Source of the DNA: Gordionus sp. m RMFG-2023
Taxonomy: Eukaryota > Nematomorpha > Gordioida > Chordodea > Parachordodidae
Reading direction: 5' to 3'
Assembly: GCF_954871325.1 (NCBI RefSeq)
Contig: NC_088777.1
Coordinates: forward strand, 50,975,974 to 51,039,973
Length of the DNA stretch: 64,000 nt
The notes beneath the pieces are model-generated. The model did no database searches and had not been told where the DNA came from. It saw nothing but the letters and a program-made list of their open reading frames with translations. Shown here one piece after another: positions 10,870 through 23,249 of the stretch (positions are counted from its first letter, which is position 1; each line of letters begins with the position of its first letter). The position numbers were made by a program, and so were the translations under genes.

Positions 10870-13285
10870 ATAACATTTTATTTTACCTCCTGAGGATTAA
10901 TAAATACTTATAAATATTTAATCTTTGCTAATTGCTTTCCGGGATTATTTATATTATCTAAATGAAAATCAAAATTTTAAAAAGCCACAAATGGTCTCTT
11001 TTTTTTTAAATTTGAAAATTGAAACATAAAATTTTAGTTTCTAGTAAAATTTATTAATTTTCGATTACTTGTTAAAGCCAAATTAGCTAAAATTTATATA
11101 AAATAATTATCATTTATATTTATTATATAAAAATAATTCTGTTGATCCTGTTTATTATGTTCAATTAAAATATTGCACATTATAGAAATTATTGATGTTT
11201 TAAACATGGTGTCAAATTAAATCAAACCTTAAAATCGAAAAAGGCTGTTATATATTTCTGACCCACAATCATATTAGAAATGTTACATAATAATATTATG
11301 AAAGGAAATAAATCGGCTTATTAATTTATAAAGGTTTTTAAAATTATATTTATTCATTTTAAAATGATTGGCAAATTTTAAAAAAATTAATAGTTTAAAA
11401 CTTTACTATGTGGTTATGTTATATTTACTTAAATATTATTTTTTATTCATGTTTTGAAATAAAATAGAAATTAAACTTTTTTCTTCAATTTCTAATAGTT
11501 ATTATTTGTAAATTCTAAATATTATAGTTTATTTTATTCAAACCCTCTCAGAATAACCGAAATTATCTATCACACTTAGCCCTAGCTGTGCACAGTAACC
11601 TCCTACCCCCATCTAATTGCGTTTATTGATCTTAGACAATTGATAATAAAGTTCATCACCTTGTATAAATATTCTCTCGGAACCAAATCAAGCCACTAAG
11701 CTATCAACTAATAATTTGCAAAAATTAAAGGCCAACATACTTTAAACCATCTTTCAGCTCAACCCTTGAATGATAATATGGTCACTTTAAAAATATCCAT
11801 TTGTTTGAAGGTCGGGCCTATATTTTATTGAAGATGTTATCCACGACGCAAAACTATACCTTATTTCTAAATACTATCAAATCAAGTATTCGAAAATTAT
11901 TGTATAACTAATACTATTTTATAATCTTGAAAAAAAGTTTCTTACTTTAATTTAAGAAAATATACTTATTGTTCTATATTTGTGAAAATGTAAAATCTTG
12001 ACATGTTGTTTAACTGGAAATAAATTACTAACAAAAATGATTAATATTAAAGGTGCCAAAGATTTATTTTAAGCGACTGGCATATTTACAATTAATTAAT
12101 TTATACTTTTTCTCCTATGAGATTTAGTTATAAAATGATAAAGTCGTATTATTTGTATTACCAATTTCCAAGATTTCCGCTAAAGTGAAAAATAATATCA
12201 CAAAGTGAAATAAAGAGTAATAATTATAATGATTGCGTGTATAATTTATTTTAAAACCTATTCTATTAAATTCAAGGGATCTAAACTTAACCTAACCGAA
12301 CCATTTAGACACTATTAACCGTTTTATTAAAACAAAGTTATCTGATCATTAAATCTCATTCAAACCTGAAACTCTAGAAGGATCTATGAACCAGTTAATT
12401 TAGCCATTCGATAATTAATTATTATTAATCATTTTTAATGGATAAATATCAGCACAACTATTGTTATTAAATTTTGTATTTCTATTTGAAGGTTATATTA
12501 TAATTTTATAAATAAAAAATATTATAATTGTACATAGCCTACAATAATTTATGAGAATTATTTAAAAATATGCTTGTCCTTTCCTAATATGCTAATAAGT
12601 TTGATACGAAAAGATTTAACCGGTTTTTAGTTCAAATTGAACTCATACTATAATTTCTACATATCTAACTTGAACCGTTATTTTTATTTGATCTTAATAA
12701 AGTCAAGTCTAGGCTTGACAAACTCCCCACTTTATGTTGCGCTATCCTGATAAAAGGACTTCTGTCGCGAAAAAAACACTACAAATTTTGCGAACTCCTG
12801 GAAAATGTTTAAGATTCCATAATATCGCTGAAAATTCTGAAGATTGCCACAAATCATAAAATTTTATAAATAATCAAATCAAAGAAATTTAAATTTATTT
12901 TAACTTAAAATTTAAAATTTCATTAATATTTATTCAAATTTTTTGCAAAATAAAAAATATTATCGGTGTATAAACATGAGCATTGAATATTGTTTCTTAA
13001 GCCGATGCATATCTTGGCTTAATGTTGATTGAATTTAGATAACATGATTTTAAATATAATCAAATGAAGCCAAGATAATCAACATTAACAATAATGGAAG
13101 ATAAAATGAACATTATAAGTAAACAATAACGGTATTATTTAAGACGATTTATTTTGATATTATATAGAGAGAGTAATTTAAAAATAATATGCAAACTAGG
13201 TATAAAATAATATAAATAAGACTTAATAACCATATTAAAAATATTTTAAAATTAACATAATAAATAAAATTAAAAGAAGTTAAAA
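10870..13285. other. AT-rich unannotated part of arm A
   Basis: Collinear with arm B 45.42-48.78 kb. Arm B is longer because of a LINE copy (45.93-46.56 kb) and extra sequence around 46.8-47.7 kb. No coding or RNA gene is recognised. The best conserved stretch is around 12,000-12,250. Confidence 0.6.
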
Positions 13286-13289
13286 ATAG

Positions 13290-13580
13290 TCATTCTCCTC
13301 TGATGACGGCCAGGAAGTTTTTATTAATATAGAATGGAAACTTAAAATTTAAATTAATTTCGTTTGTTAAACATTGTCCTAGAGATTGTCGTTTTGAGAC
13401 TTGGCCTTGTAGTTTGATTAAAGATTTAGCCTCTTTCCCAATTCTGCAGTTTGGTGATGATACCACAGTGGGTGTAAAGATATTGTTATCTGCTATATGA
13501 GAATGTTTTAATGGATCGTAATTATTGTTAGATGGGGCAAAAATGTCAATACATGTAAAGTATATTTCATGGGGCTAACG
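13290..13580 (-). pseudogene. C-terminal fragment of an older REL-LINE
   Basis: About 95 residues are open on the minus strand. They start with YFTCIDIFAPSN, matching the WDFTC strand of the REL core, and continue through NNIFTPTVVSSPN, which aligns with NYIFTPIVISSLG in the 5.1-kb copy. After that come a helical region and a natural stop at 13290. It belongs to a different member of the same family: sequence identity to the 5.1-kb element is low although the motif order is the same. A decayed counterpart with an internal deletion sits at about 48785-48870 in arm B, so this fragment was present before the segmental duplication. Confidence 0.7.
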
Positions 13581-13589
13581 TATAAACAT

Positions 13590-16380
13590 CAGGACGCTAG
13601 TTGTTTAAATATGAAGAAATGGAATATAATGGTAAAATGTTAGTTTAGTGTTCTGACTGACATCAAAAAAATTAAAGTATATTTTTAAAAAATATCCCGG
13701 TATTATAAGTCATAGATGGCAGTAAATATAAATTCTCCAAATTATCCCCATCAAATAAATATTGGATTTTTTAAATTCTAATATTTTTAAGTCTCAAAAT
13801 TTGAAAGACTGTAATTTTGCACCTTTATTTCCTCATAATCCTACTTCATATCGCATTATTAGCTTTATGTACATAACATGAACAAAAAAACACTGTTTTT
13901 AAATTATCTGATTTATTAGATATTGAATAAATGACCAAACAAAATTGAAACACAAATTGCCTTTAGTCGCGAAATTAAATTCAATAGAAAAACAACTAAT
14001 AATAATATGGACTCAGAGAATAATTGTATTTTAAAAATATTACTAATATGTTGAAATAAAGATTAATTTTTAGTTTCATTACGTTTCTCTCATGTAGTCT
14101 AGCCAGTTTTCTAACAATTTCATCTTTTAAAATCGCAAGTGGCAGGTCTTTCCAATTCTTAGTTAAATCCTGAAAATTATTATATTCAAATTCTTATTTT
14201 TCTATAAACCATCATTTATATACGTTTTTTATATTATAAACTTTTATAATCCCTATAACAAGTGAATAGATAGTCACTTTAGTGAGTTTTTAAACAAATT
14301 TTAATCTGAATAAAATATTTTACCAAATTTATTGTTAACTCTTTTATCTAATTATATATAAAATAAGAATATAATTAAATATCAGTAAATATTCAAATAA
14401 AGTAACCTATGACCGGAAAAAAAATAAATTACAATTAAGTTATTTATATTAGATATTATATAAAATTATTTAAAAATTACTTATTTCGTTAGTTATCTTT
14501 GCTGAAAATATAATATAATATTAAAAACATTGGTTTTATCATAAAAACAATGTAATATTTAAATTATGATATAAGGATTTCTTATTTCCAAAAAAAATAT
14601 GAGCTAATAGAATGACGTTTGCGTTTGGTTCTAAAAATACATCCTTAGGACTAGAGAGTATTTTGGTTAAAATGCCTATATTAATGCATGTAAGCATCAT
14701 ATGTTTGTTTTATCACTAAAATTGCTGTAGATAAAAGTAAAATAGGCAAAAACGACTAATAATTCGGATTTTAGTGTTCTTTCAAAAGATAAGACAAAAC
14801 AATTTTATAGTTAAAAGTCTAATAGTGAATCTTAGCGTAATTTTTTAGAAGGCCTATTTTTTTGTCAGAGACCAAACTTTCGGAAAACGCTAGTATACAC
14901 TCCTTTATAAAATATGAGGAGGTCGTGGAGTGTTTGGGACAGTTTAGGCTCAGTTTAAAAAAACCATATTCCTAAGAAAATTTCCGTATAAATATTTTTC
15001 GCAATCTCACTTCTCCTTTAAAGAAAAAATATTGGAAGTAACACTTCTGGATTTATTTTTTCCCTCTTCCCAAATATTTTATATCCACTCCCTTAAAGCT
15101 CCTCCCATACCTCTAAATTAGATATATGTAGGCAAATTATTATAGCACCGCTTATCATATAAACATATCTCTAAAAAATAATATTATGAAATTTAAAAAA
15201 TCTTATACCACCATTAACAGCGTAGTAATTTATTAATATATTTATCAACCAAAATCCTCTAAAATACCCTCAAAATTCAAGGTCATAGAAATAATTGTGC
15301 ATAATGAAAGTTTATAAAAAATAAAACGTCGCCTATAATTAAAATTATTTTCTGCAATATTTAAAATAGAATTAATATTTTTTGCTAATTAAAAATTTTT
15401 ATATAATATATTCCCTTGACTTTAACATTCTAAAGATGGCAATGAGCTAAACGAAATCTGGTTAGTAATATAGTTTTATGATAATCAATAATTTTTTTTA
15501 TAATTTAATATTTTCATATTATTCATGAAATATTATTATTATTTATCTTTACTTATTTCTTTAGGATTGCCTAAATATTAAAAAGGATTATGAAATATTT
15601 ATTACATTTCTAATTGACTAACTCTACTTATCATTAAATTTGAATTTATTGTTTTTTTAAAAAATTATAATTCTTTATATCAAGCAATTACCAATAAATT
15701 AATGTAAAAATACATATTGTAATATCTTATTTTAATATTCTCTAAATTAAAAAGATTAAAATAAAATATTATTTAGGCTTGTATTATTCTTAATAGCCAG
15801 GACATTAAATTAAATCGTATAAATTATTAAAGGTACAAAATTATTCAAACTTGAAACCACGGGCTCTTTAATTCAATAAAATATTTTATAATATTAAATT
15901 GGATTAAGTGAGAAAATCTTATTTTGCAATATTCACTTAATATATGCATACTATTGATAAAAGGAGAAATATTGCTTAGAAACTGAAGAATTTTGGGATA
16001 CTTCGTTTAAATGATTTTTGATCGGGTCGTAGTCATAATAATTTATTATTAAAATTTATTGTTTAACAAAATAACTAAAATAATTATTATCAAAATTTTA
16101 CAAAACTAAAAAAGTTTATATTAATAAAGATTTTCAAAATTATTTTACAGAAAAAATAAAGTATATCTAAACTATAAAAAATTCGTCCCTTTTATAGGGA
16201 AAATAAAAGAAGCAATTATAAATTAAAATTAAATTGGCGCAAAGTGAAAAAAAGAACGTTTTTGTGGAAACGAGTTGTGCTAGTTTTATCGTACATAATT
16301 GAGGATAAAACCTACCCCCTATACTTCCCGAAACTCAAAATATACTTTATAGTTAATAAATTAAATATTCGAGGAAAACG
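13590..16380. other. AT-rich unannotated part of arm A
   Basis: Matches arm B 48.9-50.95 kb, with good blocks at 14440-14560 and 15470-15640. The middle (14.75-15.4 kb) aligns poorly. No gene, RNA or mobile element ends are recognised. A poly-G run lies at about 16397-16406, next to the gypsy relic. Confidence 0.55.
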
Positions 16381-16418
16381 TTTATATTTATAAAAAGGGG
16401 GGGGGGGAATATTGGTAA

Positions 16419-16937
16419 TTAATTGTTCGATTTATCGGGGGATCGTTGTTTTCTAATTTGCTTATCATGATAAATTTGCATTCCTTGTTTTGTTCTGACT
16501 TGATACATGCGATTTCCTAATGTTTGCTTCGTAAGTCCCAGTTTCAATCGGGGGGATTTCTTATGGGTGTGTACCCACACCCTTGATCCTTTTTGTATTC
16601 GACTTGTCTTGGGTGTGGTTGTGGCTGTTTTTGACGTATGTTGTTCCAGTCGATCTAAGGGATTTCGAAGTCGGCGGCCTAAGAATATTATTGCCGGGAC
16701 CATTTTTGTTGTCGTGTGTTGGGTGTTGTTGTAGTTATGTAGAAAGTTGGTTATTTGTTCCTGTACGGTTAGAGGGTTTATGCCTTGTATTGCATTATTG
16801 AAGGTTCGAACAAATCTTTCGGCCATTCCATTGCTTTTGGGTATGTAAGGCGCGGTGGTCAGGTGGACTTTGTACTTGGCCAAGGGGAGTCTTTTATACG
16901 AGGTGTGTTTTCTTTGTATATATTGCAGTGTCTGCAT
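16419..16937 (-). pseudogene. gypsy integrase C-terminal part (fossil)
   Basis: Part of the relic. It shows the end of the integrase core (TAPYIPKSNGMAERFVRTF, with the catalytic Glu region) and the following GPY/F-like tail with MVPAIIFLGRRLRNPLD. In a live element this enzyme inserts the cDNA into chromosomes. Recognition is by motif; confidence in the domain is high. Confidence 0.85.
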
Positions 16938-17013
16938 AATTCATACACGGAATGTATATCTTTATTAATCGAGGGCCACCATACGTAGGTACGAGCTGAT
17001 TCTTTCATTTGAA

Positions 17014-17817
17014 TTATTCGTGTCCCCGGTGTAATTCGGTGAGAGTCTGACTTTGTAATGCTTGAGGTATTATAATGCGGTTATTCTTTAACAAAATGGA
17101 ATTCTTTATCGTGATTTCATGCTTTAGACGTTGATAAGGTAGCAAATTAATATTTATTCTATTAGGCCATTCCGTGGTTAAATATTTTAAGATTTGGGAT
17201 AGGATAGGATCGGTTTGAGTTTCCTGTGACAAGTTTTTGGAATTAAAGGGTAATTGGTGTATTTGTTTGATTATTAAGAGTTTTAAATTGTTGTCGTCTT
17301 TATTGATGGGATTAGTTTCAGGTAACGGTAAGCGAGAGAGCGCATCTGCATTTTTATTTTTTAGTCCTTCTATGTATTGGATTTTATATTGATAACTGGA
17401 TAGGATTATTCCCCATCTTTGTAAACAAGATGAGGCTATAGTGGGAATACCTTTTTGGAGGCTAAATGAGATTAAAGGTTTATGATCTGTTTTCAATGTG
17501 AATTGTCTTCCTAATAAAAATTGACGAAATCGTTTTACTGCAAAAATGATGGCTAAGGCTTCTTTGTCTATTTGGGAATAATTTATTTCGGCGGTATTTA
17601 GGGTGCGTGAAGTTTAGGCTAGTGGATGTTTGCTATTGTCTGAAAATATATGGGATAAGACTGCTCCAACTCCATAGGGTGATGCATCGCAGGCTAAGGT
17701 CAGAGGAAAACTGGGGTTATAATGGCATAGGGTTAAGGGTGATGTTAGAATAGTTTTTATTTGTTTACTACTTATTTCACAATTATTATCCCAAAAAAAT
17801 TCAATGTCGTGATTCAA
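17014..17817 (-). pseudogene. gypsy RNase H region (fossil)
   Basis: Part of the relic. LACDASPYGVGAVLSH is the first RNase H acidic block, TDHKPLISF the block typical of gypsy RNase H, and IEGLKNKNADALSRLP the closing ADALSR motif, followed by a linker leading to integrase. RT connection-type sequence (a YLGHVISSNGLSP block and a YFAKFIPNLS block) lies just upstream on the same strand, to about 18060. Confidence 0.85.
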
Positions 17818-18109
17818 TAAATTGTAAATAGGTTGAGCGATGGTGGATAAATTGGGGATGAATTTGGCAAAATAAGTAATTAATCCGATATAAGATTGTA
17901 CTTCTTTAACCGTTTTGGGAGTAGGACAGTTTAAAATGGCTTCGGTTTTGTTGTTTGGTGATAGACCGTTACTACTTATTACATGTCCTAGATATTCAAC
18001 GGACGGTTGCGAGAATTTGCATTTTGGTAGGTTTATTTTCAGGTTGTATTTGTGCAGTCGTTGAAATAGTTTATATTGGGTAGAAGAATTTCGTTAAGGA
18101 CAGGGGTCA

Positions 18110-19480
18110 AAACAAACAGTCCAATTTGAAATCCTAAAGGGGAACTACAAATGTTTCATCGAAACACTACCATTTCCCTCCTAGTTTAAAATATAGTTAT
18201 ATATATACATTTAATAATATAAAAATATTTTCAATTTTGTATTTCAACGTAACACTTCACAAAAGTCATATTATTAGAATTTAGTATAAAATTTTCAGTA
18301 AATATATATTTTTTTCTATATTTTAAAAGATTTATAACAGAAATTTTTTTTTCTCGGTATTTGATTTGTCAGTAAATATTTATTTCCTCCATTAATTTAA
18401 TTATATTACTAATCAAATAATTACATTATTTAAAAGCATTTACCAATAAAATAAATTCCATTATAAATTAATTATATCTAAATTTTGAATATTTTGATAT
18501 GAAAATAATAATCATATTCATTACAATTGTCTAATTCTTCAAATTTTATCCAAAATTTATTAACTTATGATATAATTCAATAAACGTTACCATGATGGAA
18601 GACTATAAATAAATATAATATATTATATTCATATTCTAATTATTTTTATTGAAAATACATAAACAATTTAAGCCATATACTAGTTCCAACCTCATTAGAA
18701 CTCTCTAATCTCTTTCCCTGATGTTAGATGTCCCGAAGAAAATACGTAAATTTTATGATTACAATAAATTTTTATGGAATTTCTCATACCTATAAATATA
18801 TTCCTACCCAACAACAAATAAAGAAGCTATGGACAGAGCGCAAAATTTAATCAATTACACTACTTATTCAGATTATATTTTCTAACCATAATCTACTCTG
18901 TTTTCTCCCACTCAAAGTTCGGATCGTTTTTTATGAACTTCGGCACAAAGTTATTAAATTTATTTTAACCCAACTCAAAATTTGACCCTAGCCAATCATG
19001 GATAAATATTATATATCTGATTAATTTAAAATTTAATAGATATTTATTTTAAAAGTGTTAAATTAAAATAAATTTTATTTTTTGTAGATGAAATAGATGA
19101 AAAGTATAATTTTTATAATTGAAATTTTTTAGGCATAAAATAATTTCTTTTTAGTCAATTGGGTAAGAATATAAATTGTAAACATTTAAGATTTTAGTAA
19201 AGATAATCCATAAAAAGTGACAACTTTCATATTTGTTAATTTTAAATTATTTAAATTAAATGGGTTAAAAATATATAAACATTTTAAATTAAGATTTCAG
19301 TTAAGTACCATGGAATAGTGATAATCAATATGGTCGTTATTGTTGTGATATTTGAATATATTTTTTTAATTTGAATATTTGTTTTATTATAAGTTATATT
19401 TTAATTATATAAGTAATTAGACATAATTTCTTTATTTATCCTAAAAAGTCCAGGACTGCCCCGACCGGAATTTAGTTTAA
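18110..19480. other. AT-rich arm A sequence between two insertions
   Basis: Collinear with arm B from about 50.98 kb to 52.65 kb. It contains about three degenerate units of a 30-36-bp minisatellite (about 18910-18995) that is expanded in arm B at 52.23-52.50 kb. No gene is recognised. Confidence 0.55.
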
Positions 19481-19713
19481 AAAATAAGTGTCAAAGATGT
19501 TTTGAATGTTAAAACTTTTTGTATTTTTTCTTTCTTTTTCTTTTTGTAAAATAATTTAAATGACCTTTGACAAATAAGGTTCGGACGACCTTTTCGTAAT
19601 TCTTTCTTTTTCGTTTTTTGAAATAGATTTATAAGACCTTTTAAAAACTTATTATACTTTTCTTTTTTTGATATGTAAAAATTATTTTAATTTGTAAATA
19701 ATATTATTATCTA

Positions 19714-21247
19714 CCGGCCATAAATGACTGCTTACCCTGCATTTTTACATAAAAAAATTAATAACTTAAATCTTTTTAACTTATTTGGATAAAAGTGAAT
19801 TGACTAATTAATTTAATATGTCTAGACATATTTATTCTATAAATTTTTCTATGAAATTTTAGCCTTTGAAAACAACATGTCAAAATTGGGTTTATTAGTT
19901 TTTTTCAGCAACAATTTTAAGTTGCCTATTCTTTTTTGGAAGAATCATTAATCATATTCTAATCTGCTTATTAATACCCATTTTTAATTATTTTTAAAAA
20001 TATTCCCAGATTTCTTTTTGTTTTAAATCATTGTTTAAAGAAACTTTCAGTCATTAGAAACTTTAACGAACATTCGACCTATAAAGAAAAACTATTCCAA
20101 AATGCAAAATAATTAATTTACACAGAAGTTATTAAAATAATCGCCGAATTGCCAGATAATTAACTCTAGCTCGACGAAAAGTCGATTGTATACTTAAAAG
20201 ATTATACAACAATAATACAATATCGTCCAAAGAGGCCTGGAAGACCCCGCAAAACGACTTTAAGCGATGATAGGTATATAGCAAGGATCAGTAAACGCAA
20301 TCGACGTCTTGTCGCCTCAGAGAAAGCTTCGGAGATTAATCTAACTTGGGAAAACCCGATAAGTGTCACAACTGTGAAAAGGCTCCTTAGGAGCTTTGAA
20401 CTTTATGGTAGGGTAGCGGTTAAAAAGCCACTCTTGAGCGAAAAAATAAACTCAAGCGATAAAACTAGGCACGAAAACATCAATTTTGGGCATCTGCCAA
20501 CTGGTACCAGATCTTATAGAGTGATGAGTCAAAATTCGAAATCTTCGGTTTTAAAAGGGCAATATATCCGCCGCTCAACTGGAGAGCGAATGAGGGATCA
20601 CTGCATAATTCCTCAGGCAAATTCGGGATAGTGTCTGTTATGGTGTGGGGGTGCATTAATGCTGGGGCAACCGGTGACATTGTCAAAATTAAAGGAATTC
20701 TTAACAAGGAGGGATACCTGCAAATCATTGAGGACCATGTGATTGGTTGATCGGGAATAACTTTTTATTTCAACTAGATAATAACCCAACGCATACATCC
20801 AGGCAGCGCAAAGATTATTTACAAAGTCTACAACAACACGGTATACATGAGTTGATGACTTGGCCATCCTAGTCTCCCGATCTCAATCCAGTCGAACATT
20901 TATGGAACCACCGTGATCGACTTGCGCAAAAAAGCCCTCTAACTTCTCATTCGCACCTTTGGAAAGTATTACAGAGAGAATGGAACAATATCATTTCCGA
21001 ATATTTAAAAACTCATAGAAAGATTACCAAAATTTTTGCAGCAAATATTAAGAATAAAGGTGATCATATTGATGAGACCAAATATTGATCTTAATTAATT
21101 GCTATAGCTTTTATTTTTTGTAATTTTATGCAATAATGTAAACTTATATATAAATTTGATAAACCTCATATTGTGTGTTATTTGTCTTATTTTAAGAAAA
21201 ATGTTATGAAAATGCAGGGTGGGCAATTATTTATGGCTGGTGGTGTA
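19714..21247 (+). mobile_element. Tc1/mariner transposon, about 1.5 kb, defunct
   Basis: The ends are imperfect terminal inverted repeats. The left end has GGCCATAAATGACTGCTTAC then CCTGCATTTTTACAT; the right end (21200-21245), in reverse complement, has AGCCATAAATAATTGCCCAC then CCTGCATTTTCATAACAT. TA flanks both sides (19712-19713 and in the TATATAG that follows). The transposase lies between on the plus strand and carries several lesions. It sits inside the left LTR of an LTR element, and the right LTR at about 23160-23175 shows the unoccupied site. TIR mismatches and coding lesions indicate an inactive, fairly old copy. Confidence 0.9.
20215..21088 (+). pseudogene. Tc1-like transposase (broken)
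   Basis: In order: a GRPR-type DNA-binding motif (RPKRPGRPRKTTLSDDRYI), the second helix-turn-helix region (ISVTTVKRLLRSFELYGRVA then KKPLLSEK), the first catalytic Asp in SDESKFEIFGFKRA, SVMVWGCINAGATGD, the second Asp in FQLDNNPTHTS, the catalytic Glu in SPDLNPVEHLW, and the C-terminal KVLQREWNNIISEYL, ending at TGA 21086-21088. This is the DDE enzyme that cuts and pastes the element at TA. Lesions: a frameshift after KKPLLSEK, TAG in place of the expected Trp before SDES, TGA then a frameshift before FQLD, and TAG in place of the Gln of WPSQSP. The N-terminus before 20215 is degraded. The spacing between second Asp and Glu is 38 residues as written. Confidence 0.9.
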
Positions 21248-21324
21248 TATAGAGTTGTAAAAAGATATAATTTAATAGTGTTTAATAAAATATAAAAATC
21301 CATAGACTTCCGTAAAAATTATTA

Positions 21325-21341
21325 TGGTGGCAGAAAAGCTA
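21325..21341 (+). promoter_or_regulatory. putative tRNA primer-binding site
   Basis: TGGTGGCAGAAAAGC begins with TGG, the complement of a tRNA CCA end, immediately after the left LTR. From family knowledge, similar TGGTGxCAGAAGTGG sites are used with Leu tRNA by Mag/SURL-type elements. The tRNA assignment is inference. Confidence 0.5.
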
Positions 21342-21520
21342 CTTCAGAGATTTTTTTAGATATTTTAAAAGACAAAATATATACTGAAACAAGGTGAAAC
21401 TATGCGAAAGAGGATTATGGAAAATGATGTTTATTTAATTCTAAAACACGTAAGAGATGATTAAAATGTAAAATTTAAAATAAATATAATAAAAAATTTT
21501 AATAATAAAATATATAAAAT

Positions 21521-22054
21521 ATGAATAAACCTATATGGGACAATAAGAATAAAACAAATTGCATAGATGAATTAGAAGATTATTTAATATATCATGATAG
21601 TAAAGAAGTTTTAAGCTTAATATTTAATTTACCAAATGATTTATATTTGCTTATGGATGCAATGTTACCGAAAGATGGAAGTTCAAGTTATGAAGAAGCA
21701 ATGTGTATATTAAAATGTTTTTGCAATTATAAAGAGGTAAAGGAGATAAATGAAAAATCTAGATCAAATAATATATCTTATCCTAATAAAAATTTTAAAT
21801 GTCAAAATAATAAAAATTTGAATAAAATTGAATTATGTAAATTAATACCAAATGTTAAAAACGAAATAAATTCTTATAAATTTAAAGAAATAAATCATAT
21901 GATAATAATTGAAAAATTAATAGTGATTAAAGACAATAATAAGATAAAAATTAAAGAAAATAATAAAATAAAAACTTTTATAATTAATAAAAAATTTAAA
22001 AAAACTTTGAAAATAAGAAAATTAAAACAAATATTAAAAAGAGAGGCAAGGTAA
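21521..22054 (+). CDS. gag-like frame of the LTR element
   Basis: A 177-residue frame in the internal region of the LTR element. Its position after the primer-binding site and features such as ELEDYLIYHDSKEV and IFNLPNDLY, then a long Lys/Asn-rich tail, are what a small gag would show. No zinc knuckle is seen. Assignment rests mainly on context and is tentative. The plus strand is strongly A-biased from 21.4 to 22.95 kb, a common trait of retroelement coding strands. Confidence 0.45.
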   Translation: MNKPIWDNKNKTNCIDELEDYLIYHDSKEVLSLIFNLPNDLYLLMDAMLPKDGSSSYEEAMCILKCFCNYKEVKEINEKSRSNNISYPNKNFKCQNNKNLNKIELCKLIPNVKNEINSYKFKEINHMIIIEKLIVIKDNNKIKIKENNKIKTFIINKKFKKTLKIRKLKQILKREAR

Positions 22055-22948
22055 TTAAATATCTTGATGTTGAAAAAGAAATTAAGAATATGATATGGAG
22101 ATCGTATGATGAAAATGGAAGGAGAAAGAGAAATTTTTTTTATAAAAAACAAGTTGAAGATAAATTATGATATAAAAAAATGTTTAAATTGAAAAATAAA
22201 GGAGTAAAATTTAAAAATAAAAATAATTGAAATTGAATGATAAATTAAAAAAAATTATTATATAAAACGCGACAATTCAAAATATTCTATTATTCTATAT
22301 CCCAAATTATGATTCTTATTATATGAATGATTCTGATAAATTATTTATTCCATCATCATTTCAATTATTCCAAAATTATTTTATTTAAGATTTGAGCCTA
22401 ATATATATTTACAAACATTGATAAATAAATAAAAATGATAATAAATAACAAGATGAACAAGCTAATGTGAGGATGATGTTCAAGCGAATGATTACACGAT
22501 AAAAATAACAAGCTACCAACAAACCAATGAAAAAGTTAAGACGGCTAAATAACGAACATAATATCAAAAAAATTCTACAACAAAGGAGAAAACTTTTAGA
22601 GGGGGAAGGTTCAAGTTCAAAATTGAAAATTCAAAGTCAAGTTCAAAAGCGAGAATATGACTAACGACCTAGAAAATGATTGTTAAAAATAAATTAAAAT
22701 TTTAAAAAATATATATATATAAATTTGAAAGTTAAGGAAATGGGATGATCAATACAAACAGCAAATCAACAATGACGTTCAACCAACGATGTTGCACTAA
22801 TGATGTTCAATAAAAGATTCAACAAATCGATGGTCTAACAAACAAACTCAAGACGTACTAACAAATGACTAATGGAGCAATTGAGAAACAAATGACTGGT
22901 GGTGAAAATAAGAAATTGAGGAAAGAAGTCACTTAAAAAAGAGGAAAA

Positions 22949-23249
22949 TGTTAAAGATGTATTGAATGTTAAAACTTTTTGTTTTTTCTTTCTTTTTCTA
23001 TTTGTAAAATAATTTAAATGACCTTTGACAAATAAGGTTCGGAAAACCTATTCGTTTCTTTTTCGCTTTTTGAAATAGATTTATATGACCTTTTAAAAAC
23101 TTATTATACTTTTCTTTTTTTGATATGTAAAATTTATTTTAATTTGTAAATAATATTATTATACATATAGAGTTGTAAAAGATATAATTAAGAGTGTTAA
23201 AAAAAATTAATAAAATATAAAAATCCATAGCCTTTCGTAGAAATTATTA
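22949..23249 (+). repeat. right LTR
   Basis: 301 bp, uninterrupted. It aligns with the left LTR on both sides of the Tc1 insertion and is followed by the ATAAG target duplication at 23250-23254. Confidence 0.8.

Larger units (their letters stand above)
16419..18100 (-). mobile_element. Ty3/gypsy relic (Mag-like flavour), no LTRs seen
   Basis: A fossil LTR retrotransposon on the minus strand. In element order it shows the end of a reverse transcriptase (about 18100-17820), RNase H (about 17800-17300), a zinc-binding/linker region and an integrase C-terminal part (16937-16419). Gag, protease, the RT active-site region and both LTRs are not seen, and the element is broken, with several interruptions. 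The integrase tail with an FLGRRLRNPLD block is typical of animal Mag-type gypsy elements, as known from the family. Arm B lacks the insertion, so it arrived after the segmental duplication. Confidence 0.85.
19489..21324 (+). repeat. left LTR, interrupted by Tc1
   Basis: LTR sequence at 19489-19713 resumes at about 21248 and ends at 21324. The interruption is the Tc1/mariner element. The uninterrupted right LTR acts as a natural empty-site control. Confidence 0.8.
19489..23249 (+). mobile_element. LTR retroelement, non-autonomous looking, with nested Tc1
   Basis: A fossil LTR element on the plus strand. The left LTR is 19489-21324, lengthened by a Tc1 insertion, and the right LTR is 22949-23249 (301 bp). 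Both begin TGT(C/T)AAAGATG and end ATTATTA. A 5-bp target duplication ATAAG flanks it (19484-19488 and 23250-23254). A primer-binding-like site TGGTGGCAGAAAAGC starts directly after the left LTR, and a purine tract (AAAAAAGAGGAAAA) precedes the right LTR. The internal part is only about 1.6 kb and shows a gag-like frame but no RT or integrase. The LTRs look about 90-95% alike, so the insertion is moderately recent. Arm B lacks it. Confidence 0.8.

Noticed and set aside
16507-16988. Plus-strand Val/Leu/Phe-rich frames
   Set aside because: Antisense to the gypsy integrase region.
20480-20867. Minus-strand frames overlapping the Tc1 transposase
   Set aside because: Antisense shadows of transposase sequence.
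21895-22152. Hydrophobic minus-strand frame that looks like a membrane protein
   Set aside because: Opposite strand of an A-rich, Lys/Ile-rich gag-like frame; antisense of AAA/ATA codons gives Phe/Ile/Tyr.
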